Positions 41,101-53,100 of a DNA stretch of 64,000 nt are shown here, in pieces. Source of the DNA: Girardinichthys multiradiatus (Eukaryota > Chordata > Actinopteri > Cyprinodontiformes > Goodeidae); assembly GCF_021462225.1 (NCBI RefSeq), contig NC_061812.1:52941848-53005847 (forward strand), given 5' to 3'. The notes under the pieces were generated by a model that saw only the letters and a program-made list of their open reading frames with translations, searched no databases and was not told the origin of the DNA. Position 1 is the first letter of the stretch. Every line of letters starts with the position of its first letter. A program made the translations under genes and the position numbers.

Positions 41101-44100
41101 GACTGTCTGGATATTTTACGTTGCGCGAGGGAGCGCCAGCGGATTAAAGTCGGGACCGGGACAATATCGATCTTTCAGGATCACAATGCTAAGGTTGCCC
41201 GGGCTCGGACGGCCTTCAACGAGGTAAAGCGGCTACTCCGTGGCATCGAAGGGATCAGGTACGGACTTTTCTACCCAGGGCAGCTGTGCATTACTTACAA
41301 GGGAGTTGTGAAGGAGTTTTCCGCATCCGTGGACGCCAAACAATACGTTCAGACTTTGATTTCTGGGTGAGCTCTATCCGTTCTTATTGAGCCCTGGCCG
41401 TTGACAGTGATTTTGTGAATACATAATTCTTTACTTTTATTCGGACTTGAGGCTTATTTATATCACTTGGATATTAAAGGTATTATTATTTTGTGTTCGG
41501 CAAATATTAGTAATCCTTGAGAGCCCCTATAAGTTATGCTGATATTTAGTACTATCCAGTATATGTCTTCAACGCATATGTTTTGTGGTTCTCAATCAGG
41601 TTTGGATGAGGGTTACAATATAAGAAATAGGCTTAAAGTAGTAAAATAACGCACATATTATTTATTATTCTAACTGTGAGGTTGGCAGGAGTTGTTGACC
41701 CATTTTATATACTTCTGCATCTATCTCCGAGTTCAGCTGTTAGTGAGAATAACGGTTATGTATAGCACTGCTGTCTATCTCAATGGGTCCATCTCAGCTG
41801 TTTATGTTTGTCTTATTTATTTTTTATCATTATTTTATTTTCATTTACCTGAATGGCTAACACCACTGTAGATCCTGTCGTGGCAGGACCAGGCACATCT
41901 CTTCGTTTCATTAGCTGGAATATCAAGGGCATGGGTCACCCGGTCAAAAGATCAAGAAGTGTTTTCTCATCTAAAACGGTTCAAACCGTCTTTAGTGTTC
42001 TTACAGGAGACTCATCTTCAGATTAAGGATCACAGCAGATTACAATGCCCTTGGATGACTCAAGGGGGGTTGCTATTTTGATTAGTAAAACAATACAATT
42101 TTCACCCACTGATGTTGTAGCTAATAAAAATGGTAGATGTGTGATAGTTGCTGGTATATTGATGCAGAAAAAGGCTCCAAACATTGATGATGCTGAGTTT
42201 GCAAATAGATTATTGAGCAGCCTTTCGTTTTTGGATTCTCATTTGCTAATTTTGGGGGGTGACTTAAATTGTGTCATTGACCTAGCATTAGATCGATCCA
42301 ATCCCCGTAATTTAACTAAATCTTTGATGGCTCAAGCATTCTCTGATTTCATGATGCGGAGTGGCCTTGTAGACCCGTGGAGATCCCAAAACCCAAACAG
42401 TAAAAAAATTTCATTTTTTTCTAAGGTGCACCATTCCTACTCCAGAATTGATTATTTTTTTATCGACCAGACTCTCAGTGCACATGTAGTTACCTCTGAT
42501 TATTTGAGTATAATGATATCAGACCACGCACCATTGCTAGTATATATTCAGTTGACTTCCCACAAACGTAGTCGGCTTTTATGGCGGTTTAATTCTCTTT
42601 TATTGGCAGATGAAGAATTTTGCAACTTTATTTCTAATGCAATTGATTGTAGGATCTCTGCTCCTCCCCTTCTGGTTGGTTCTGGCAGCTCATTGTCTGC
42701 AGCTGCAACGCATTCTCCTAATGAGCTCATGGGCTTCTTAAGGTAGCTGCTGATACAGACCTTTGCTGGAACATAACCTCAGTTATGTGGACTCCTGTCT
42801 GTCTGCCTATCCGTCTGCCTGCCTGACTGCCTGTCGACCTGCCTATCGGCCTACCTGCCTGCCAACATCTGGTAATACTCCCTCCTAAGGACTGCACTGT
42901 AAATATTCTCATCACCAGTACTCTCTCTCTCTCCTTGGATTCCTGGGTTTACCTCCTCCTCCTCTGGCTTCTGGACAACTCCAACTCAAGATTCCTTAAA
43001 CAAAGTCTACAGTAGAAATAAACCCCATTTACCGTCTTATCCTGTGTGCTGAGTCTGTTTCATCCTCTGGTTTTGTTCTAATTTGACTATCTAAGCAATT
43101 CATGATATTGATGAGTTTTTGCTGTTTAATAAGAATGACTTTACTTCTCATTCATTGCTATGGGAGACACTTAAGTCCTATCTCAGAGGACAAATAATTT
43201 ATTACACATCTCTTTCTAATAAAAAGACACAACTCAAGGCTAATTGAATTGGCAACTGCCATTGCTAAGGTTGATCAAAGATATGCCATAAATCCCTCAC
43301 CTGAATTATTTAAAGAGCGTATGGGTCTTGAATCAGAAATGGATTTAATTTCTACAAGAGAAGCGGAACGTTTACTATTATATAGTCGAGGTTCATATTA
43401 TGAATATGGCGACAAGGCTAGTCATTTATTGGCACATCAGCTACGGCGTTAGGCCAGCTCTCGAATAATATCTAGTATTCAAAATGCCCAACTTGTAATT
43501 ACAACCGATCTTACTGAAATGAATGCAATTGTAAAGAGACGGAGGAAACAAATGCTTGTTAATCAAGGGGCACAAATAAGAGGCAGCAACAAACTTAAAA
43601 CGCCTTCTAAATTGAAACAAAACTTTCAGTTTATTAAGAACAACTTAGTTATTAGTGTATAAAGAGGGTTTTATAGGTAAGGAAGAAAACTTTAGACCCG
43701 CTAATGAGGACCCACTACAACAAGATAGCTTCAATCTGCACCAAGGCAAACTGGACAATTTTAACCAATAACTAGTTTTTTTGTATGTGAGCAGCCCAAT
43801 AGTACGATTGAAAATCAGGCAATGCAAGTCCTCCGCTGAGTTTGAATCTTTGCAGCAATGTCTTGCGAACCCGAGGAGGCTTCCCTTTCCAAATAAAGCC
43901 ACAAATTAACCTATCCAAGGACTCAAAAAAGTATTTTGGCAGAAAAAAAGGAATGGACTGAAATAAAAAAAGAAATTTAGGTAAAATATTCATCTTGACG
44001 ACATTAATCCTACCCAAAAGGGAGAGAGGAAGATTACCCCAGCTGTTGATATTAGAAGTTATTTTTGTAATAAGAGGGGAGAAGTTAGCTAAGGCGAGAC

Positions 44101-47100
44101 CAGATAAAGAACATGTCACATTTATACCAAGATACTTAAATCCTGTGGGACTAAGTTTAAAAGGAAAGTCAGAGTGTTGAAGACCACAAGCAGCAGTATT
44201 TATAGGAAAGCATTCACTTTTCTCCAAATTCAATTTATAGCCTGAAAAGGAGCTAAAATTATCTAAATTATCTATCACAAGACATTGGGGATAGAAGTAG
44301 CTGGATTGGATACATATAGCAACAAATTATCTGCATATAAAGACAATTTGTGTTCTGTACCATTTCGAAAAATCCCACCAAATGAGGGGGATGCACGCAA
44401 TGCGATGGACAAAGGCTCAATTGCAACGGTGAAAAGTAAAGGCGACAGAGGGCAGCCTTGGCGTGTTCCACGACCTAGAGGAAAATAATCGGAGTATATG
44501 TCATTGGTATGGACACTAGCTTTGGGAGATGTGTAGAGAAGACGAATCCAGGAAACAAGTGTATCACCAAATCTGAACCTCTTCAAAACCACAAACAAGT
44601 ATTCCCACTCCACCCTGTCAAAGCTTTTTCAGCATCGAGAGAAATTACTAGATCTAAAGAATGCTTTGAGTACATTATATTGTAAAGGGTGGGTTCATTA
44701 AAAAATAATTGACGCCCTTTGACAAAGCCGTTTTGCTCTTCAGAAATAACTGAGGGCAGGACTTTCTCCAAACGAGAAGCAATCAACTTGGCCAGCACCT
44801 TTACATCGGCATTTAACAAGGACAATTAAATCATTTTATTCTTGTTTATATTCATCAGAATTTCCCACAGACAAAGATAAAATGGAAGAATTTCTTCAAA
44901 GTCTTTCTATTCTGCACTGTAAAAAAAGTCAGTAAAAAATACAGCAAAAGACCGTCAAATAGCAACAGTAAAAGACCGTAATACCACAAATGTTCTTTTC
45001 CTGTATTAAATACATAAAATAACAGTTAAGTGAGAAATTTGAAAAGATGTTTAATTTGTTTAACCATGGCTATTGATGTGGACACTGCCAGGAGCTTGGA
45101 TTCTTCACTCAGCCTTGTAGAAGTAATAAATTCAATAAAAGCGATGCAGTCAAATAAGGCCCCAGGTCCTGATGGGTTTCCCATTGAATTTTATAAAAAG
45201 TTTATAGAAAAATTGGCACCACTACTATTGACTATGTTTAACAAATCATTGGAGCGCAAGACTTTACCTCCAACGTTGACACAGGCTACTACAAAAAAGG
45301 CAACGACCCAGCTTTAAGTGGTTCTTACAGACCTCGGATCCATCTTTTTCAGTTTGGTATGATAGAGGTATAAAACAAATAAGAAATCTATACACATCAG
45401 GGATATTTGGTAGTTTTGCTAATTTATCTTCCAAATGTAATTTACCTGGTACACATCTGTTTCGTTTTCTACAAATTCGGAATTTTGCCTCTAAATGTTT
45501 CCCAAATTTCCCTTCTGTTTCCCCTGAACAGCCTTGGGAAAAAATATTGCTTATAATCCACTTCAAAAGGCCTGATTTCAAAGATTTATAGTTTTATTCT
45601 AACTCTAAGGGTTGATTCTAGTGTTAAAATTAAAATTGCATGGGATAATGAGTTGGGAATCCAGCTGAGCGAAGAGCTCTGGGATAACGCCTTTGACAGA
45701 ATTTGATCTACTTCCTCTTGTGCTCGTCTTAGTCTGATTCAATTTAAAGTTGTACATTTCTGAGATTTACCCGGACGTTATGGATACATGGGACAAATGC
45801 AAAGGCTCTCCATGTCATCTTGGCCATATGTTCTTTTTCTGTCCTAAATTATATTATTTTTGGTCTAGTTACTTTTCAATTATTTCTTATGTTCTTAAAG
45901 TAAATTGTTACACTGGAAGTCTGAGAAATGTCCCTCAATATCCCTGTGGGTTAAAGATATGATGTTTTCTTTAGAGCTTGAGAAAATTAAATACACTTTA
46001 CGTGGATCTACACAAAGGTTTTACAAAAAATGGCAATATTTTCTTTCCTATTTTTCAAACTTGGTGATGTTGCCTAACTGAAAGTGCCTGTCAGTGTGAT
46101 TTTTGGCTTTTGGTTATGAATATGGGTGTACATATCTGATTAAGAGGTTTTTTTCTGGGTTGATTTTGGTGAGCTGCAATGGGAAGGGGAAGGGGGGGGC
46201 AAAAAAAAAAACAGTAGGCAATGTGTAAAATATCATGATATTGCAGAATGCTACAGTGCATACTAAGAATTGAATGTCCCCAGGTCCTGCGAAAAGATCG
46301 ACAAAATTGGCTTAAAGAGAGAAACCACTGCAAAATACAGAATGACTAACAAAGGCATAAACACCAAACTAATGAAGCCTGTTGCACCACCTAAGAGTAA
46401 CAAAAATCCTACATACCCCAGCTTTTAATCCATCAAAGGCAGATATCTACATTCCTCATTTAAACTTCCAATAAACCCAGCAGCATCTTTAAGTGATGTG
46501 AACTCCTGTGAACGTTGCTTGAGATCCTTATGCGAGTTGGATATCCCAAACCAAAACGATGGGATCATCTTAAGTTAATATCAGACTTCATTAAAGGCAG
46601 CCCATGCACTAGCCGTCCACACTTTGAGATCTGGAAAGACAAGAGATAGTAATGCCCTTGATCCTCATCCAATGTTGGACTCTGTCAAGTTGTAAGATGT
46701 TGACACACTCTGGATAGTAGTGTAGGTCGGCAGCAATTATGGGACAGGGGCACTCACCTGACTTTGGTTTGGGCTGTGGAGAATGATGAGAAGGGTCCAC
46801 AACAGGTTTGTTATCCAGAGGTAAAGCCTCTTTCAGCAGGAGACTGTGGCTGTGTTGATTGAATCGATAAAGTTCACATCTACCCCCACAATTCTAGTAT
46901 TATTGTGGTGAGATCTTGTCTCCAAATCTTCACATTTGTTCTCCAGGATTGTAAATTGAGTAGTTTATCCACTTTGTTTTGGAGCAAGGTCAGCGAGCAC
47001 TCCATGTCAGCCACGGTACCTCTCAGCTCATTCACCTCCGTGTCGATAGCTCTGATTAAATGGACACTAAATTCAGACTTGAAGACACCTCCCATTTTTG

Positions 47101-50100
47101 CCATATAGCGGTGAGCAGCTCAGCCTTAAAATCAGCAAAGGAGACAGTCGATAAGGTCAAAGCTCCCCCCGAAACATGAAGAGTTACTCCGTGGCGGGGA
47201 TGAAGCAGAGCCAGTAGGCAGCATTGGAGGAGCTGCTGAATTACTCGTAGCATTGGATTTTGTAGGCATCTCAAGGGTGAAAAGAGATCAAACTTCAGTA
47301 ATTAAAAAAGATATGTCCACACAGAGTCAATTTAGGTACCCTGAAATGTTGGCAAAGTGATTTCTGCAGAAGCCCCAACAGATACGTCTCACTCCATCAG
47401 TCGCTAAGCCCAAAGTCTCACAATTAGATTTCTGTATGGACCGTTACTGATAATGGGCCGATTGTTCGTTGTAAAAAAGAAAGGACCTATATGTAACTAG
47501 AAATCAAATGCTACAGTTTGTGCAGTGTTAAAATGATGATGTCCACTTTAAACCAGTATCAATGTATAACAACATTTTAAAACATTGATTTTCAAAACCA
47601 CATAAAAAATTATTGAGTTCAAAGTCAAAGGTTTAAAGTGATTTCAATGAGATGCCACAAAAAATAAGTGACCAGAGTTTTCTCTGGTTGTGTCGAGAAT
47701 ATTTACGGCCGCAATACAAAACAGACAGCTACTTTAAAACTTCAACTGGCAAGCTACAAGCTGAATATCTGACACACAGCTGTCTGCAGGCTCTACAAAA
47801 GCAGATAAAACGACTAAATAACCACCTAGGCGGCTAATTATTAAGGGCAGAACACAGCTGGGCATACTTGACTCTGCGGACATACACACAGAGTCCGCAC
47901 AGACTCAAAGCGGACATACAGCGGACACATACTCGCAAAGCTAAAGTTTTACAGCCATATACGCAGTGTTACACAATAAAGTGCTCGGCAGGAAAATGTC
48001 TCCACATCAACTTGTTTTATATGTGACACGCTGCTCCGAGCAACAAGTCACGAGTACGCTCAGTGTCACCTCCACTCTTTGCACCGCACTGACAGGTATA
48101 TTCACCGTCTTCGTCCTTAGTATGGTTTAATGGCCTTTAATACCACATTTTTTTCGTTTTGTTTTTCCAAAGCTAAATGGCAAATTAACTTTGCCTCCCC
48201 ATCCAATTACACCATGGCAGAAAGTGTGGGAAATGTAGGAAATTGTTACCAGAAATGTAGAAAATTGGTACACTCAACTACGAAATCTCAAACGTCCGTG
48301 AACAGTGCTCGCAAAGTCCGCACTGCTCACAGTATGCCCTACTATGTTCTGCCCTTTAAGTCTCAGTGTTACTTCATGAAGAGCAGAATGGCAAAGGCAA
48401 AATAATCTGCAGAGAGCCTTGACTTTACTAAAATCAAAATAGAAAAAAACAAGTGCTAAAGATAACTTTATTATAATTATTTATCACGCAGATGTGTAAT
48501 AATATTTCAGTAGCCACATAAATAATTGTTGCTTACTTGTTAATAAAATTAGTAACATCATGTTATCCTATGATCCTATGATTTTCATAAATACCGTAAT
48601 GCTCTGGCATTTTTGCTGACATTATCATAACAATCTCCATCTGGCTCAAACTTACTGTAAAATTTTCATTCTTAATCAAACTAATGAACTGACCAGCCAA
48701 CATCACTCTGGAAACTGAGTCATGTCATAGGTCATTACATTCGTGGATCCAAAAGCCTTGAAACATAGTCTGTATTGAAATTGGCAAAGCTACATTATTT
48801 TTGTTATATTGTTTAAATGCAGCCAAACAGCCTGTGCTTTAGGAAAACCAAACAGTAGCATAGAGTAGTCACAGTCATTGTGCTTCAGCACTGGCAGAGT
48901 ACTTGCACAAAAAGGACTTAAACAGATGTGTAATTATTTCCTACATGGCTTTGCGTCAACACACTACTTTCCCACACTTGCCTCTTGCCATGCAACTACA
49001 CTTAAACAGAACTGTGAAAAAAGACCTACCAAGAAACCAACAAGGGCTGCTCTTCATAATGCTCCCTACGGATAAACAACCTAATAACGGTCAGAATGCA
49101 TGGCAGCCAGAGAAAACAATGCTATCAGCAGAACATGTTCAGGAGAGCTTCGTTTTCCCACAGAACACAGTCTGGATTCAGGTTCAGCAGCAATTGTAAG
49201 CTGTTAAAACACATGAAGTTGATAGAGGAGAAAGCATGGCATTGTTCAGAATAATAACATCTGCGAGCAAAAAAACAGAGCTGCCTCAAAACAAATGGGT
49301 TTAAATCAACATCTTAGTAATTAGCCCACAACATGCCCACTAACCATCACAAGCTTAACAAAGCAAACCCAGACAATCTTAACCAATTTTCCAATGAGAG
49401 AAACATGCACAACCATTACCCCAGCATCTTAGCCAGCCAGCCCCTGAGGGCGTGGTGAGAGGAAACTGAGGCTCAGAGGCCTGATGGAGGTGTAGGTGGG
49501 ATTTACTCTACATGGTAAAGATTTAAAAAGCACACCTGTTAGCTGTTAGAAGCTACATTTCCCACATCAGCAGGGTAATATCAAACAAGAAGCAGCAAAG
49601 CATCTTACATCAATATTTCTCTAATCATGTACAGTTCAACTCAAATGTTTAAATACATGCATCATTAAATACATGAATGTCAGATTAATTTTCTTCTTTT
49701 AATAATGTATTTGATTCATTTTTTTCTAAAAAAAAAAAAAAAAACCTTTTGGTTTTTTAAAACAACTGGGTGCTCAGAACTAAGGTCAGAATTGCACATA
49801 GAGTATCTCACAAGTGAGTGTGCAGCTTGTATAACACTGTACATTTGTTGCCCCCTCTAAATAACTCAACACCTACCTATTGATGTTTTAACCACTGGCA
49901 ACAAAAGTGAGTACACCCCTAAGTGAAAACGTCCAAATTGTGCCCAAGGTTTCAATGTTTTGTGTGTCCACCATAATTTCCCAGCACTGTCTTAGCTCTC
50001 TTGCGCATGGAGTTCATTGGACCTTCACAGGTTGCTACTGGAATCCTCTTGCACGCCTCCATGACGACATCACAGAGCTGGTGAATGTTAAGAGACCTTG

Positions 50101-53100
50101 CACTCTTCCACCTTTTGAGGATGCCCTACAGATGCTCAATAGGATTTAGGTCTGGAGACATGCTTGGCCAGTCCAGCACCTTCACCCTAAGTTTCTTAAG
50201 CAAGGCAGCAGTGTTTGGGGTCGTTATCATGTTGGAATACTGCTATGTGGTCCAGTTTCGGATGGGAGGGGATCATCCTCTGCTTCAGTATTTCTCTGGA
50301 TATGATGATGAGCATGTGCACTCAGCTTTTTTGTAGTGGAGAGGAACTTGTCCTGTTAAACCACTGTATGGTTCTGGCCACCATGCTGCAGCTCAGTTTC
50401 AGGGTCTTGGCTTTCTTCTCTTTTTATAGAGCAACAATTCTTTTTGTCAGATTTTCAGATATTTGTCAGAGGGTTCTTTGCAATGAGGAGCCATGTTGAA
50501 ATTCCAGTGGCCAGTATGAGAGAGGGTTGCAGCGAGGTTTGTTGCCATCAACAAACTTCTGGCATCCCTGTGACTAGATATTAGACCACTCTCCTTATCA
50601 GAATTGAGTTCAATTGTTTTGTTTCATGGCAAAAGCCAAACCATATTTATATGTATCAGAGTTGAGGTCTGTGTCTTTCCTGAAGCTGTTTGATCCATTC
50701 CAAAACCCGTCTGACGCATGTTTGGAATCATTGTAATGTTGGACCACCCAAGGGTCTGAGGTTCAATCTGACCTAAACAGTCACCTTCAAATGAAGAAAA
50801 ATTGTTTAGGATGTTCAGAAAACGTCCAACCACTCATCCTCAGTTTCACCATGAACTGTAAAATGTCGAATAACCAGTGTTGCCGTCCACATTAAAGCAA
50901 GTTTAACATCAATGTGAAATGTGAGGGTCACAATCAAGAAAAACCCCTGAACTCAACTGCATAACAAGACTTCAGCTAATATACCAAATCCTCCAAAGAT
51001 TTTCAGCAGCTGCGGAAAGTAAGCAAAGGCAGTGGATGGACAAGCCAAATGGCTTTTGGTTTCGTAAAAATTCTGATAACAATGCAGTTATTCTCATGGT
51101 TCTATTAGTTTGTTTCTGGCTTGTCTGGTTATTAGAGTTTTGAGTCTATGGGTCTACAAAACATCATGATGTTTTTAGTAATACTCCAGGTCTAAATGTC
51201 ACTTCAGCCATGAAAGAAATTACCTCAAAATGTAAGAATTTTTGGCACAATCCCAAAATGTGCCCAGATTCTACCCATGAAAATTAGTAACATTAGTTTC
51301 ACTACTAAGTAGTGATAGCGTCTGCTTAACATCAGATCCTGGGTCTCCACCAACTCTGGTACTATAGGATTGGTGATACCTTAGCACCAAGTCAATGCCG
51401 GGACAGGTTAAAGTGGAACTAAACATAATGTAAACCATAACCCCACCCCCAGAGAAATTTTGAAAAATGGCACAAAAGTGGGCCACGGCCAAGTGTGGGC
51501 ATGAACGGAGGGGGTTAAGTGGGGGTGTGGTCAAGAGGACGAGAGTGAGCAGAGCGATCCTGGTGGTTTCACCACGGATAGATCCTTTGAGGTGGAGGAT
51601 TTTTCACCCCCTTTGTCACCAGAGGTTGAGGGAGGCTTCATGGAGACCAGTGGGCCTGAGCCTATCAGGCGCTGACTCAGCAATGCCCGAAGCCGGCGCT
51701 GCCAAGGCAGTATAGGAAACAATGGGTCCAGTTTCTGAGTGGTAAAGTGATGTTAGCAGCTGTTTCATTGTATGACATCATGGAAAAATCTAAACAAATC
51801 AACCAGGATAACAGGAAGAGCATTGTAGACTCCACAAGTCTGGTTCATCCTTGGGTAAAATCATGGGAACCCTAAAGTTCCCTTTTGAAGATGCTCACTG
51901 AAGCAGTAAAGAGTCTGTACTGACATGACCTAAAAGACCATGAAGAGGCTGTTATTTCAAAAACAACATAAAAAGTCAGTCAGGTACATGGGCCTTATTT
52001 CCAGAAACATTGTCTGATAAAACAAAAATCGGGCAATATGTGGAAATAATAAAGCAAAATCTCAAGACATCACCCAGAAAGTTGAAGCCAGGACACACAT
52101 TTTTCCAAATAGATTAAAACCATAGTCGTACTGCATGGTGGGTTACAAAGTGGTTTAAGGAAATCAAAGTCAGTGTTTTGGAGTGGCCATCACAAAGTTT
52201 TCCTGAAGGATAATTTGTGGGCAGAGCTAAAAAGGTTTATGTTAGCATCAAACCTGGCTTATTTACACCAGTTCTGTCTGGGGGAATCAGCCAAATTTCC
52301 AGCAAACTATTGTGACTGTTGCCATATAGTTTAAAACACAATTCTGCCAAACAGAAAACATGGGAACTTCTGGATTTAAAGAAAGTAAAGAAAATATTTA
52401 AAAATTCTCCTTAATTTTTCTGGAATTTAGCAAATAAAAGATTTTTTTAAGATCCTGACTGACCTAAAACAGGAACGTTTTAGTGTGATTTAATGCCAGA
52501 CAGTGACAAAACAACACACTATATATATTTTTTATAGAGTGAATATCTGGTTTCAATTGTAAGCAGTCCTTTGTGTTTGTGATATTGGACTCTTTGATAA
52601 TTAATGTTAAATGGCTGCACTTGTACAGCACTTCATCTAGTCAGAGGACCCCAAAGCGCTTCACACTACAATCAGTCATCCACACATTCACACACTAACA
52701 GTGGTACCCTACATTGTAGCCACAGCTGCCCTGGGGCAGACTGACAGAAGTTGGGCTGCCATACAATCGGCGCCACTGAGCCCTCTGACCACCATCAGCA
52801 GGCGAGGAGGGTGAAGTGTCTAGCCCAAGGACAGGATGCCTACAACCTGAGCCACCGTTGCCCCACCATCTTTGATATTGCTTTAGTTGGATTGGACTAA
52901 AAAAGACTTGTCCTTATTCTAGCCAACAAAACTTGGTTACAAAAGCATTCATGAAGCCTCCATCACTGAAATGGTTAGTGTGGCAAGATTTTGGTACCCA
53001 GTAGAAAAACGAAACAATAACAGACAAGATATGAATGATCTGTAAGCACCGTCACTAGCTAAAGAGTAGTCACCACACAAAAGTTAAAATATGCTTTCTA

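Larger units (their letters stand above)
41890..46215 (+). mobile_element. L1/Tx1-type LINE ORF2 region, rearranged and decayed
   Basis: Plus strand: endonuclease at 41900-42644 ([44 protein letters not shown]), linker at 43095-43645, fingers at 44845-45335 ([36 protein letters not shown]), and distal part at 45336-46090 ([20 protein letters not shown]). The reverse-transcriptase palm lies inverted at 43648-44822. An A-rich tail follows at 46201-46211. Multiple stops; inactive. Confidence 0.8.

Noticed and set aside
51467..51722. Overlapping frames in a GC-rich patch of intron 1
   Set aside because: No motif I recognise and no splice sites; kept only as an unassigned patch.
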